Part shown: positions 22,951 through 36,027 of the stretch, piece after piece
Layout: each line of letters starts with the position of its first letter
How positions within the stretch are numbered: the stretch's first letter is position 1
Assembly: GCF_019175385.1 (NCBI RefSeq)
Contig: NC_083338.1
Location: forward strand, 65,876,884 to 65,940,883
Source: Lycium barbarum
Taxonomy: Eukaryota; Streptophyta; Magnoliopsida; Solanales; Solanaceae
Direction: 5' to 3'
Length of the DNA: 64,000 bases
Program-made: the position numbers and the translations under genes
Notes under the pieces: model-generated
Databases searched by the model: none
What the model saw: only the letters and a program-made list of their open reading frames with translations
Told to the model about the DNA's origin: nothing

Positions 22951-25000
22951 ACTGAGCATGTAAAGCACGGAGTACAGAAATATGGATCAAAACGAAAGCA
23001 AATCGGATAACAAAGTGGAATACAAATCGGTATGTCAAAACCCGTATCAAGATCATATACGTATATATAATGCAAACGAAATCATGCAAACGCTTAGGAA
23101 CGTGGTCGCCACTCCGACGCTGGCGCCACACACAGCATAACACCAGAAGGTTTCAAATCTCCGTACATCCCCGAACACAAACATAATCATAGGTGAGCGT
23201 ATCGCATCACGAGCCATATCACAGCATAACTCCAAACGGAACTCGGCCCTATGGCGAAGCCTCGGGAACCGTAACACAGCATACGACCGAATTACTATAA
23301 GGCGCACGAATCATAACCGGCCCTGGAACCGGTGAACGAAGTCATAATAAGGCACGAGCGGAGTCGTGAGCAAACAAATGCAAATCATACTTCAAAATAG
23401 TCTTTCAAAACATAATAGTTTTACAAATCGTTCCATAGCACAAAATAAGCGAATACTTAGTCGATACCAAGATCCGTTTCACAAAAGTTTCCAAAATGGT
23501 GCGTATGGCTTCAAAACGTAACTTATCATATCATAATATCCCAAATATATCTCATAAGAGGGGATTCCAAAATCGAAAGTATCATATCGAACTTTATTCA
23601 CAAAGATAGCCCAATAAGGCAAATAGGGTGTATCGGGGTTAGCGGGCCCACCTCGAGTCAAATTGAGGTGGCGAACATATTTTCTGAACATTTATAGGCC
23701 AAAGGGTCACACATAATCATTTCTAAGTTACCCGACCACATTTCGATAGGTTTCGGACGAGTGGTGGCATTCTAGCCAAAATAGAGCCCTTAGGCTTCAA
23801 TTGAATTGAATGAATAGTAACTTTTCTGTGGATCGGGTTTCGAGGAGCAGAAATGCTCCGGAAGTTCTCATATTCGCCTATCATACTAAGATATGCCAAA
23901 CGAAGGAGTGGGTAGCTTTACATACCTTACAGACGTCGTATGCTCTCCCAAAAGTCAAGTCCCGTTTCGTCCGAAATCTGCAAATGGTCAAAGTTACCAA
24001 TTGAGATTCTTAGGCTTAAAATGCCTTTAACTTCATTTTGTCTACCGAAATTTCGGCAGCATTTCCCCTATAAATCTAACATCCTCGAGACTTAGCTCGG
24101 CTCAAAATACATCAATACAACAGCCCACACATCATCAAACAACACAAGTAATAATCAAATCACTCTAGCTTCACAGTTCTACTTTATTACCTAAGTTGGC
24201 AACTTTCGTTCAAACTTCCAAAACTCCAATTCTATATCTACATAGTTGTATTCATTTCCTCATTCAAACTTATACAATCACATCCTAACTACAATCCAAG
24301 CCATACACGAAATTACCCCAAAATCCATTACTTTCCATAATTCTTCAAAACATCGAAAATTCACGACGAACATTCTAACTCGCGTCGTTTCATTCCGAAT
24401 TCATTAACATCATTATAAATTCATATTTAAAGTCTTTAGCACTCTAATTATACAATGATATACATAATGATACCGAAGGTATATACTTTCCCATAAAGTT
24501 CCGAAATCGTTTCCCAACACCAATTCAATTCGTTAGACATTCATTTACGTTATAAAGGTCACAACGACGCAACTAACGAACTAAACAAGATCAATTCACA
24601 TTTCTTTCTCCTTCTTAGGGCACACGGCCACAACACTCTATACACACACACCCATGGTTTTCTACACACATCAAAACTACGGGATTCTCGTCTATTCTCA
24701 ATCCTTATCACATTCATACAAATTCCATAACATTAAAGTAGCAAAATTCTTACCTTTTCTTGAATTTCCGACTTGCCGCAAACGTGCGCCTTTCGCCAAA
24801 CTAATTGTACCCCGTCGGAGAGCGTCTTGAGTACTCTACCAATATGGGAAGGGCACGGTTTTTGGATCAATAACAAAGGCTAAGGAATTTTTTTTTTCGA
24901 AATGGGGTTCTCGGCCGAGAGCAATGTAGTGCTCAAAGTTGAGTTATAATTTGTTCTTGATAAATACAAAGGAAACATTGATATATATCCATTACTAAGG

Positions 25001-25021
25001 GTCATGTGCATAACACATGAC
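25001..25021 (-). promoter_or_regulatory. Palindrome upstream of TATA-like box (N)
   Basis: Arms GTCATGTG/CACATGAC with spacer CATAA; the TATA-like run lies about 10 bases downstream in the minus sense. The 5' LTR copy, which would drive transcription, is at 33102-33122. Confidence 0.6.
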
Positions 25022-25308
25022 ATTTAAAAATGGGTTTGGGCCAAGCCAATATGGCCGGCCACCCCAAAGACTTTGGCCTCAATTCTTGTTTCAATTTTTC
25101 TTGGCCCAATTCATTAAAAGTCCCATTTTGTAATTCCCGAAACTAATTTCCAAAATTCCAAATTTACCCTCGGCCTTCCCCAATGTCTTAGCGCCAATAA
25201 TTTCATAACCAACATAGTCATATTCACCAAAATCAAAATATTTCCTTATAACACATAAATCGTAATTATTTCTCAATTTCCAATTATACGAAAACACGGG
25301 ACATAACA

Positions 25309-25323
25309 TTCTCCCCCCCTTAA
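25309..25323 (-). other. Polypurine tract of N
   Basis: The minus strand reads CTTAAGGGGGGGAGAA directly before the 3' LTR. This is the plus-strand priming site expected for an LTR retrotransposon. Confidence 0.88.
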
Positions 25324-25418
25324 GAACATTCGTCCCCGAATGTTAGATTAATCTTATAAGGTCTTATGATCAAGGCAGGAGTGTCCCTTTTTAGTAATGA
25401 CACACATAATTCATTTTA

Positions 25419-26312
25419 TCAATCAACACAACAAACTGAAATTTTTTTTTGATTACATGTGGACGTCGGGAACAAGTGAGGGTATCTCCTTTTCATCTCG
25501 TCCTCCGCCTCCCAAGTCATCTCCTCCCGATTATTGTTGCGCCACAAGACTTTGACGGAGGGCACTTCTTTAGTGCGTAGTCTCCGCACCTGTCGATCCA
25601 GAATAGATACAGGCTGCTCGTCATAAGATAACTGCTCCGTCACCTGAATGTCATCAACTGGGAATATCCTGGAAGGATCACCAATACATTTCCGCAACAT
25701 AGACACATGAAACACCGGGTGTACGGCCTCCAAGTCGGATGGTAAGTCTAGCTCATAGGCGACCTCGCCTATCTTTCGAACGATCTGATACGGCCCAATG
25801 TACCGGGGGCTCAACTTACCCTTTCTACCGAATCTCATGACACCCTTCATGGGCGACACCTTCAGGAATACCCAGTCGCCAATCTGGAACTCTAACGGTC
25901 GACGTCGTCTATCTGCATAAGCTTTCTGTCGACTCTGAGCAGCCAATAATCGTTCTCGAATAAGTTTTACCTTATCTACAGCTTCCTGGATCACATCTGG
26001 CCCAATCAGCTTAGTCTCGCCCACGTCAAACCAACCAATAGGAGATCTGCATTTCCTGCCATACAGGGCTTCATGCGGTGCCATCTGAATGCTGGAGTGA
26101 TGACTATTATTATAGGCAAACTCAATAAGCGGCAAATGATCATCCCAGCTGCCCCTGAAATCAATAACGCAGGCCCGCAACATATCTTCGAGCGTCTGAA
26201 TAGTGCGCTCGGCCTGCCCGTCGGACTGAGGGTGAAAAGCTGTACTGAGACTCACCTGAGTCCCTAATCCCTCCTGAAATGACCTCCAGAAATTTGCTGT
26301 AAACTGGGTACC
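25419..26312 (-). pseudogene. pol: N pol: integrase core end, GPY motif and chromodomain
   Basis: This is the last open segment of the polyprotein. It contains the catalytic-Glu region SDGQAERTIQTLED, RSPIGWFDVGETKL, the GPY/F motif (SPRYIGPYQIVRKIG) and a short C-terminal chromodomain-like end (VKVLWRNNNREEMTWEAEDEM), as in Tekay-lineage chromoviruses, where it is thought to steer integration by binding chromatin. The stop is at 25419. Upstream, an in-frame TGA at 26313-26315 replaces the expected Arg codon (IIID-stop-GTQF), probably CGA to TGA, so it cannot be translated with the rest. Confidence 0.93.
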
Positions 26313-26875
26313 TCAGTCAATAATAATAGATATAGGGACTCCGTGAAGTCTGACTATCTCTTTGATATACAATCTGGCATAGTCCTCAGCCGAATAAGTA
26401 GTCCGAACCGGAAGGAAATGGGATGATTTCGTCAGCCTGTCAACGATAACCCAGATAGAGTCGTACCTGCGTGGAGTGCGCGGTAACCCAACAACGAAAT
26501 CCATATTAATCATCTCCCATTTCCAGGCTGGAATTTCCATCTCCTGTAATAATCCACCGGGCTTCTGATGCTCGATCTTAACTTGCTGGCAGTTCGGGCA
26601 CTGACTAACAAACTCAGCAATATCTTTCTTCATGCCGTCCCACCAATACAAACACCTGAGATCCCGATACATTTTGGTGGAACCAGGATGAACAGAATAC
26701 CGTGCATTATGGGCCTCGCCCATAATCTGCCGCCGTAAGCCCGCAACGTCCGGTACGCAGAATCTGCCGTCATATAATAATACTCCGTCAGGCGAGATCT
26801 CAAATTGAGTCTTTGCTTTATTAAGGGCCACATCTCTGTACTGAATCAAAAGAGAATCCTCAAACTGGCGCTGCT
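26313..26875 (-). pseudogene. pol: N pol: integrase zinc domain and core
   Basis: The HHCC zinc-binding region (HNARYSVHPG ... CPNCQQ, about 26590-26720) is followed by integrase core with WEMINMDFVVGLP (first Asp) and up to VPISIIID (second Asp). It is out of frame with the preceding segment because one G is missing near 26880 (QEVKQ expected, QK-stop found). It ends in the TGA at 26313-26315. Confidence 0.92.
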
Positions 26876-27964
26876 TTACTTCTGAATAATAGATGACTCA
26901 GCAACTGGGCGAACAGAAATCCCAGAATCTCCAGAATCCGCCAAACAAACTCCGAGGCTGGCCAGCTGACGAATGTCACGAACCAAATCTTTCTTACCCG
27001 ACGGTACATCAGCCAAGCTACCCATAGACTTGCGGCTAAGTGCATCCGCTACCACATTGGCTTTCCCCGGATGGTACAGAATATCAACGTCGTAATCCTT
27101 TAGTAGCTCAAGCCATCTCCGCTGCCGCAGATTTAGTTCCTTCTGCCTAAAAATATACTGGAGACTCTTATGGTCCGTATAGATATCAATATGGACCCCA
27201 TATAGATAGTGCCGCCAAATCTTCAAAGCATGAATCAACGCGGCCAACTCAAGATCATGAGTGGGATAGTTCTTCTCGTGCGGTCTGAGCTGCCGGGAAG
27301 CATAGGCTATAACTCGTCCGTGCTGCATCAATACACACCCCATCCCAATACCAGAGGCGTCACAATAGACAACATACCCATCAGATCCCTCTGGAAGAGC
27401 CAGAACTGGTGCTGTAATCAATCTCTCCTTCAGCATCTGAAAGCTGCGCTCGCAGGCATCTGTCCACTGAAATTTTGCTGCTTTCTGAGTAAGCCTCGTC
27501 AGTGGTGCTGCAATAGAAGAAACATCCTCCACGAAACTGCGATAATACCCAGCCAATCCCAGAAAACTGCGCACCTCTGTCGGTGTAGTAGGCCTGGGCC
27601 AATTCTGCACAGCCTCAATCTTCTGCGTGTCGACCCGAATACCGTCTGCTGCGACAATATGGCCCAGGAATGCCACAGAAGTTAACCAGAACTCACATTT
27701 GGAGAATTTAGCATATAACTTCTGCTGACGGAGAATGCCAAGTACCGTCCTCAAATGATCTGAATGCTCCTCGGCTGATCGCGAGTAAATCAAGATATCA
27801 TCAATAAACACAATAACAAACATATCCAGAAAAGGCCGAAATACCCGGTTCATCAGATCCATAAATACCGCTGGAGAATTAGTCAGCCCGAAGGACATAA
27901 CTCTGAACTCATAATGCCCGTACCGGGTCCTGAAAGCAGTCTTCGGGATATCTAACTCCCGTAC
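26876..27964 (-). pseudogene. pol: N pol: reverse transcriptase (part) and RNase H
   Basis: It is in the same frame as the upstream segment but separated from it by a TGA. It holds the reverse transcriptase catalytic FIDD ([13 protein letters not shown], about 27790-27830), the connection region ([12 protein letters not shown]), RNase H with [16 protein letters not shown] (27331-27384), [22 protein letters not shown] (about 27147-27190) and the end [11 protein letters not shown]. It ends at a stop created by a one-base deletion before the integrase zinc domain. Confidence 0.93.
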
Positions 27965-30280
27965 TCACACCTGATGATAACCTGAGCGCAGATCTATCTT
28001 CGAAAAATATTTAGCACCCTGCAGCTGATCAAACAAGTCATCAATCCGAGGGAGGGGATATTTATTCTTTATAGTCACCTTATTAAGCTGCCGGTAGTTG
28101 ATACACATCCGCAATGACCCATCTTTCTTTCTGACAAACAATATCGGCGCTCCCCAGGGTGATGTGCTGGGTCTAATAAAGCCCTTATCCAGCAAATCTT
28201 TCAGCTGCTCCTTCAACTCCTTCAGCTCAGCTGGTGCCATCCTGTACGGAGGAATAGATATAGGTTGCGTATCCGGCATCAACTCGATAGTAAAATCAAT
28301 CTCCCGCTCAGGCGGAAGGCCAGGAAGCTCGTCAGGAAAAACATCTGGAAACTCACTGTCGACCGTAACGGACTGAAGGGTAGGTACCTCCGCGGCAGTA
28401 TCGAGCACACGAACCAAATGATAGATATACCCCTTCTGGATCATCTTCTTAGCCTTGAGGTATGAAATAAACTTACCCCTCGGCGATGCTGTAGATCCGA
28501 ACCACTCTATGACTGGTTCCCCTGGAAACTGAAAACGGACTACCTTTTTCTGGCAGTCGACGTTAGCATAACAGGAAGACAACCAGTCCATGCCCATAAT
28601 GACGTCAAACTCAAGCATATCTAACTCTATCAGATCAGCCTTAGTGCTACGATCATAAATGGTCACAGAACAATCTCTATAGATCTGTCTTGCTATAACA
28701 AAATCCCCAACTGGCGTAGCTACCTCAAATGGCTCTATAGGCTCAGACACTATCCCAATTTTACTAGCAACAAGCGGGGAGATATATGATAAAGTAGAGC
28801 CAGGGTCAATCAATGCATATACAGATCTGGAGAAAACCAGCAATGTACCTGTGACGACGTTTGGTGAAGCCTCCTGATCCTGGCGGCTGGCCAAAGCATA
28901 TATGCGGTTCGAGGGACCGCTAGAACCTGAAGCGCCACCGCGGCCTCGACCGCGGCCTGCCGGTGCTGAAATACCTCGCCCTCCAGGGCGTGCAACAGAT
29001 GGAACAGATGAAGAACCGGCGGCTGACCCTGTCTGCTGAGCAGCACTACCAGAACCGCTAGCCAATGGACAGTCTCTCATAAAGTGGCCCTGACCGCCAC
29101 AAGAAAAGCAAGCTCCAGTCGCTCGGTAACACTCCCCGGGATGAGACTTCCCGCAATGAGGACAACGGGGCCTGGGTGGTCTGGCCTGGCTGGGGCCCCT
29201 GGATACCTGCGAACCTGCCACTCTGGAGCTCTGACCGGCCCCAGACGGTCCCGCACTATCAAATCTCCGGCTGCCTGACTGAGTGCTCCGGCCGGAGGGA
29301 GGAAAAGGTCTATCTGACTGCTGCTGCTGAGGCTGTCCGCCTCGAGAATCTCCAGAATAACCTGCGGACCTAGCCCTCTTGGGCAGCCTCCTATCTCGAT
29401 CTCTGCCAGCAGGATCAGACCTGCGACGGTCCTCCATACCCATCGCATAGGCCTGAAGTCGGGCAATGTCCATGTCTGCCTGCAATGACACTGCCATACA
29501 GCTATCAACCAAATACCGGTCCAATCGCATAACATATCTGTGCATCCGATCGGACATATCTGCTACCACGGCCGGTGCATATCGGGCCAGAGAATCAAAA
29601 TCAAGATTATACTCGCGAACACTCCGACCCCACTGCTGTAGATGTAAGAATCGATCAGCCCGTGCCCGCCGTAACTCTGGGGGCAAAAAGTGGCGGGTGA
29701 ATGCTGTCACAAACTGATCCCAAGTGGCTGGAGGGGCACCCTCTCCTCTAGACAGCTCCCAAGTCTCGTACCAGTGGGTAGCCACATCTCGAAGCCTGTG
29801 CGAAGCCAGCTCAACCGACTCGGTCTCTGAAGCCCTGACCAAGTCCAGTGAGCGTCGCATCCCCCGAATAAAGTCATGGGGGTCCTCGTCGGGCTTAGAA
29901 CCGAAGAACTCTGGAGGGCCACATAACAAAAACTCCTGAACTCTCAGGCTGTCCCGCCTGTCATCGTCATCGTCGTCCCTCCGCCCGCGTCTGCGAGCCT
30001 GTCCTGCCACTAATGTAGTCAGCAACTGTACAGCCTCTCTCAGGGTCCTATCCTCCGCCCCTGGCTGAGGAACTGGAGTCTCAGGTGCAGGTACACGGAC
30101 CTCTGGAGCTGCTGAAGGTCATGTTCCAGGCTGTACTAGTGGGGGTGTAGCAGACCCCTCAGAATGAGGCACATCCTCAGGCAAATCATAAACACGAGCC
30201 CGGGTAGCTCGCTGTGCCTGGCTGGTCTCTCCAATCCTCGCCTTGCCCTTCTGGGCCGCCGTTGCCTTCTTCGGAGGCAT
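27965..30280 (-). pseudogene. gag-pol: N gag, protease and start of reverse transcriptase
   Basis: The start ATG is at 30278-30280 (MPPKKATAAQKGK). An in-frame TGA at codon 54 (30119-30121) replaces a Gly codon present in T. The frame is then open for about 700 residues. It holds a capsid-type Gag domain ([18 protein letters not shown]), a partial [12 protein letters not shown] pair, a good CCHC knuckle [14 protein letters not shown] (about 29067-29108), protease with [12 protein letters not shown] (about 28779-28815), and reverse transcriptase up to DLRSGYHQV. There TGA at 27965-27967 replaces the Arg codon of YHQVRV (CGA to TGA). Gag and pol share one frame with no frameshift signal. Confidence 0.94.
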
Positions 30281-30389
30281 CACTGCAAACACAAAGGCGA
30301 GTCAGATCAAAATCATCCTAATAGCACAGCTCTATCGCATGATCTAAGATTCCAAAGAAAGTGACATCCTAAATGCCCTGTAGCTTCCT

Positions 30390-30425
30390 ATTTATAGATG
30401 TGGTGCACAACACATCGATAAACAA
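30390..30425 (-). other. Leader hairpin with GTGCAC loop (N)
   Basis: The inner stem GATGTG/CACATC and outer TTTAT/ATAAA flank a loop holding GTGCAC (30403-30408). One outer pair is lost compared with T. Confidence 0.68.
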
Positions 30426-30467
30426 GACTCTACGAGACACGACCTGTAGACATTCCGAGGACAAACC

Positions 30468-30479
30468 ACTCTGATACCA
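30468..30479 (-). other. Primer binding site of N
   Basis: The minus strand reads TGGTATCAGAGT. The first 11 bases match the initiator-Met site and the 12th has changed C to T. The spacer to the LTR is AAAG. Confidence 0.88.
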
Positions 30480-30483
30480 CTTT

Positions 30484-33409
30484 TGTCACGACCTAGCCCC
30501 GTGGGCCGCGACTGGCACCCTACCTGGGTGCCCAGACCGAATCACACATTAATTATAAGGTCCAAACGTATTTCCGAATTTTACGAAATCATATCAAATG
30601 CAATTTATATCAAAATATGTCTTAAGCGGTCGCGCCAAACCAAAATACCATATCAAATACAAACTGAGCGGCGGAATAGACATCGCCGGTCAAAAGTGCA
30701 AACATAAGCATAAGGGCCATTTGGGGCCAGCATAACAAACAGACCGCTTTAAGACCAGAAAACGAAATCAAACCAACATATACAGGACCCTCACCCCACA
30801 TATATGACTAGAGGCCTCTACGAATTCAAAACAAAGACATATGGCGAGACAGGGCCCCGCCGTAACCAAATAGTCAAATGTACGAAATATATACAAAGCA
30901 AAAGGAGTCTGTACCAAAAGTGGACTCCGGATCAAAGAGGAGTACTCCGGAATAGCAAAGAGGGAAGCCTACTGTGGAGGATCACCAATGTCTGCACCTG
31001 CGGGCATAAAACGCAGCCCCCGAAGAAAGGGGGTCAGTACGAAATATGTACTGAGCATGTAGAGCACGGAGTACAGAAATATGGATCAAAACGAAAGCAA
31101 ATCAGATAACAAAGTGGAATACAAATCGGTATGTCAAAACCCGTATCAAGATCATATACGTATATATAATGCAAACGAAATCATGCAAACGCTTAGGAAC
31201 GTGGTCACCACTCCGACGCTGGCGCCACACACAGCATAACACCAGAAGGTTTGAAATCTCCGTACATCCCCGACCACAAACATAATCATAGATGAGCGTA
31301 TCGCATCACGAGCCATATCACAGCATAACTCCAAACGGAACCCGGCCCTATGGCGAAGCCTCGGGAACCGTAACACAGCATACGGCCGAATTACTATAAG
31401 GCGCACGAATCATAACCGGCCCGGGAACCGGTGAACGAAGTCATAATAAGGCACGAGCGGAGTCGTGAGCAAACAAATGCAAATCATACTTCAAAATAGT
31501 CTTTCAAAACATAATAGTTTTACAAATCGTTCCATAGCACAAAATAAGCGAATACTTAGTCGATACCAAGATCCGTTTCACAAAAGTTTCCAAAATGGTA
31601 CGTATGGCTTCAAAACGTAACTTATCATATCATAATATCCCAAATATATCTCATAAGAGGGGATTCCAAAATCGAAAGTATCATATCGAACTTTATTCAC
31701 AAAGATAGCCTAATAAGGCAAATAGGGCGTATCGGGGTTAGCGGGCCCACCTCGAGTCAAATTGAGGTGGCGAACATATTTTCTGAACATTTATAGGCCA
31801 AAGGGTCACACATAATCATTTCTAAGTTACCCGACCACATTTCGATAGGTTTCGGACGAGTGGTGGCATTCTAGCCAAAATAGAGCCCTTAGGCTTCAAC
31901 TGAATTGAATGAATAGTAACTTTTCTGTGGATCGGGTTTCGAGGAGCAGAAATGCTCCGGAAGTTCTCATATTCGCCTATCATACTAAGATATGCCAAAC
32001 GAAGGAGTGGGTAGCTTTACATACCTTACAGACGTCGTGTGCTCTCCCAAAAGTCAAGTCCCTTTTCGTCCGAAATCTGCAAATGGTCAAAGTTACCAAT
32101 TGAGATTCTTAGGCTTAAAATGCCTTTAACTTCATTTTGTCTACCGAAATTTCGGCAGCATTTCCCCTATAAATCTAACATCCCCGAGACTTAGCTCGGC
32201 TCAAAATACATCAATACAACAGCCCACACATCATCAAACAACACAAGTAATAATCAAATCACTCTAGCTTCACAGTTCTACTTTATTACCTAAGTTGGCA
32301 ACTTTCGTTCAAACTTCCAAAACTCCAATTCTATATCTACATAGTTGTATTCATTTCCTCATTCAAACTTATACAATCACATCCTAACTACAATCCAAGC
32401 CATACACGAAATTACCCCAAAATCCATTACTTTCCATAATTCTTCAAAACATCGAAAATTCACGACGAACATTCTAACTCGCGTCGTTTCATTCCGAATT
32501 CATTAACATCATTATAAATTCATATTTAAAGTCTTTAGCACTCTAATTATACAATGATATACATAATGATACCGAAGGTATATACTTTCCCATAAAGTTC
32601 CGAAATCGTTTCCCAACACCAATTCAATCCGTTAGACATTCATTTACGTTATAAAGGTCACAACGACGCAACTAACGAACTAAACAAGATCAATTCACAT
32701 TTCTTTCTCCTTCTTAGGGCACACGGCCACAACACTCTATACACACACACCCATGGTTTTCTACACACATCAAAACTACGGGATTCTAGTCTATTCTCAA
32801 TCCTTATCACATTCATACAAATTCCATAACATTAAAGTAGCAAAATTCTTACCTTTTCTTGAATTTCCGACTTGCCGCAAACGTGCGCCTTTCGCCAAAC
32901 TAATTGTACCCCGTCGGAGAGCGTCTTGAGTACTCTACCAATATGGGAAGGGCACGGTGTTTGGATCAATAACAAAGGCTAAGGAATTTTTTTTTTTTGG
33001 AAATGGGGTTCTCGGCCGAGAGCAATGTAGTGCTCAAAGTTGAGTTATAATTTGTTCTTGATAAATACAAAGGAAACATTGATATATATCCATTATTAAG
33101 GGTCATGTGCATAACACATGACATTTAAAAATGGGTTTGGGCCAAGCCAATATGGCCGGCCACCCCAAAGACTTGTGCCTCAATTCTTGTTTCAATTTTT
33201 CTTGGCCCAATTCATTAAAAGTCCCGTTTTGTAATTCCCGAAACTAATTTCCAAAATTCCAAATTTACCCTCGGCCTTCCCCAATGTCTTAGCACCAATA
33301 ATTTCATAACCAACATAGTCATATTCACCAAAATCAAAATATTTCCTTATAACACATAAATCGTAATTATTTCTCAATTTCCAATTATACGAAAACACGG
33401 GACATAACA
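30484..33409 (-). repeat. 5' LTR of N (2926 bp)
   Basis: It has the same length and ends as 22383-25308 and differs at about thirty positions. It holds the double hairpin (about 31016-31049) and the promoter palindrome (33102-33122). It would drive transcription of the N gag-pol. Confidence 0.95.
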
Positions 33410-33414
33410 ATAAT

Positions 33415-35739
33415 GCAAATAGAAAATCATGCATAAGGCTCAGGAACGTGGTCAACACTCCGACGCTGGTGCCACAACACAGCATACTCCAAAAGGTTTC
33501 AAATCTCCGTACACCCCGAACACAACATATGATCACATCATATCATATCATCAAAACGAATCATAAGCCATATCACAGCATAACTCCATAAATGGAACCC
33601 GGCCCTATGGCGAGGTCTCGGGAACCGAACACATCATACTGCCGAATATATCATAGTGCGCACGATCACAAACCGGCCCGGGATCCGGCGAACGATATCA
33701 TAGTAATAGGCACGAGCAGAGTAGTGCGGAGACCATATGCATATACATAATTAAATTCCAAGACTCGACAAACAAATACACATATTTATATATTGAGATC
33801 AGAAAGTTCAAAATAAGTATCAAGTCTGTCAGAATTAGTATACAAAAGATATGAGCCTTTAAATTTACAAAACTTTTGAAAAATACCTCATAAGCCATTT
33901 TCTGAAAATTTAGTATCGTTCACATTTAGGAGTTTTCAAATAACTTATGGAGCAAATCAAACGGAGCCTTAAGTTCATAGGCAAAAGTCCCCTCTTTATA
34001 TCATACCAGAGTAGATTAAGTAAGACAAACGAAGGAGGTCTCAGGACTAGTGGGCCCACCTCGGGTCAAGTCGAGGTGGCGGACATAAATTATGAACATT
34101 AGACTCTATGGAGTCATCCATGAAAGTTCCAAAGCGATTCTATCACGTTTGTGCAAGTTATGGATGTTTGAACAGTTTTCCAACAAGACATAAGGATTAT
34201 AGTTCAATTATATTGAATGAATAGTGCCAAAACTCAGACACGAATTTCTATGAGCAGAATAATCTCCGAGACTCAAATCCAAACCTAGTACACCTAGGAC
34301 ATGCCAAAAGAATGAGAGGGGTAGCTTTACATACCTTTTCCGCTTCCTACACGTCTCCAAAATCAAGTCTCAAGTTCGCCAAAATCTACAATTTGGTCAC
34401 AATTACCAAATGTTAATTGTAAGGCTTTAAGATTACATTCTCAACCAATACTTGTCTACAAAAATTTGGGCAGCATCTCCCCTATACATATAACATCCCC
34501 GAGATTTAAACTCGGCCAAAATAGCAGCAACCATACCAACAACAGTCTCAACAATATCAACCATCGGCTAGAAATGCATTCTAACGTAAATAGTCTTCTT
34601 TTCAAAATAATGCAACAACTCCCAATCTAACTTCGCATTTCCAACAAATCTCAACATTTTCACATTCATTACTAATCAAGATCATTCTAATTCTATTCGG
34701 GAGCATTTCATATCATTCTACAAAATATTTACAAAATATACCAAAATTTCCACCAAAACCATAATTCATCCAAAACCTCTAATCTTCAACATAAATATTA
34801 GTAACGCATTTTCATCTCCCAATTTCATTATCAACAATCATAATTTGCACATTAACAATTCATTTTCATAATTATATAAATTTCCCATAAATCCACAAAT
34901 CTTCCTACAACACTTAACAACTACTTTTCTTACACATTTTTGGCTAACATTCTTCCATTTACTCCACAAAGCCATTACAACACAATTAACATAACAAATA
35001 GAATTTTTAATCTTCCCCTTCCATTACCTCATTTTCGGCCATATGCACACCCACCATGCAAACTTCCATATTTCTATAAATTCTACCCATTTCTACATAC
35101 TACAACATAAACAAGTCCTCATAACGTAATTAAAAGGGATTAATTCTTACCTTTTCTCTTCAACTTTTTCACTTGACCAAGGTGTGAGATCGATGAAACA
35201 AGTACCCTATCCTCCAAAACAACTACACCAAGTTGTAGAGGACCCTTGAATTAGTGGGAATACAACAAGAAAATAATTTTTGGAACAAGATTTTGAGGGA
35301 CAAAAATTTGGAGCTATGGCCGAATGGCCTTCTCTTTTTCTCCTCTTGTTTTCTTTGTTTTTCTCCTTCTCACTTGTCTTGAAAGTTCTAGGAGATTTTG
35401 GTGAAATAATTGACCCTTTTATTAATTTATCACATGATTAATTCCATGGGCTTGGATCTTTTTTTTTTCTTTTTCCAAGTCATGGTCGGCCACCCTATCG
35501 GGTTGGGCCTCCTTGTTCTTTTTGTTTTTTGAGCCCAATGACTTATGGATCAGATTTTGTAATTCCCGAAACTAATTTTCGAAATTCCAATTTTTGCCCC
35601 TAGCCTTCCTCAACACTTCCACACTAATATTCTTTCATCCACAACTCATATGTTAAATAAAAAATCAATTATGACCTCATTTCTTACAAGTCAAAATTAT
35701 TTCAAAATTTTCCGAATGCGCAAAACACGGGATATAACA
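33415..35739 (-). repeat. 3' LTR of H, second part
   Basis: It continues the H LTR after the N target copy (33410-33414) and matches 57507-59840. It ends GGGATATAACA. No gene is seen. Confidence 0.92.
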
Positions 35740-35754
35740 TTCTCCCCTCCTTTA
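35740..35754 (-). other. Polypurine tract of H
   Basis: The minus strand reads AAAGGAGGGGAGAA just before the 3' LTR; it is shorter and more interrupted than those of N and T. Confidence 0.8.
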
Positions 35755-35892
35755 GAACATTCGTCCTCGAATGTTAGATTAGCCTTATAGGGTCTGACAA
35801 ACATTCCGAGGGAGTTTCTTCTTATGAGTAACACACATAAGTCACTTACCAGTTAGTATAACAAATTTGGAAATTTAGATTACCTGTAGGCG

Positions 35893-36027
35893 TAGCGGAC
35901 AAGTGAGGGTACTTCTTCTTCATTTCATCCTTTGCTTCCCAGGTCATTTCTTTTTTATTATTGTTTCTCCATAAGACCTTAACAGAGGGTATATCTTTAG
36001 TCCGCAGCCTCCTCACCTGACAATCCC
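35893..36027 (-). pseudogene. pol: H integrase C-terminus (chromodomain end)
   Basis: The translation of this piece includes RRLRTKDIPSVKVLWRNNN and EMTWEAKDEM, closely similar to the end of N integrase. Its upstream part lies at 52308-52682 on the other side of T, and joining across the ATCCC duplication restores the frame. T therefore inserted into H's integrase gene. Confidence 0.88.

Larger units (their letters stand above)
22383..25308 (-). repeat. 3' LTR of N (2926 bp)
   Basis: It spans TGTCACGACCCAGCCCC to GGGACATAACA. It carries the double hairpin at 22918-22950, a TATA-like run at 24981-24988, and the 8-bp-arm palindrome at 25001-25021. No gene lies in it; the short frames are LTR sequence. 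Confidence 0.95.
22383..33409 (-). mobile_element. Element N: near-complete Tekay-type gypsy retrotransposon
   Basis: It has two 2926-bp LTRs with TG...CA ends, a 5-bp target duplication ATAAT (22378-22382 and 33410-33414), primer site, a single-frame gag-pol, and a polypurine tract. Joining the flanks restores the H LTR, as a comparison with 57495-57520 shows. The LTRs differ at roughly thirty positions by eye (about 1%), so the insertion is fairly recent. The coding region has four inactivating changes, so this copy is not autonomous. Confidence 0.95.

Noticed and set aside
27209..27685. A 158-codon plus-strand gene inside N
   Set aside because: It is antisense to RNase H and reverse transcriptase, with no domain of its own.
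33192..33536. A 114-codon minus-strand gene at the N/H junction
   Set aside because: It spans the end of the N LTR, the target duplication and H LTR sequence, so it is a chance fusion of two repeats.
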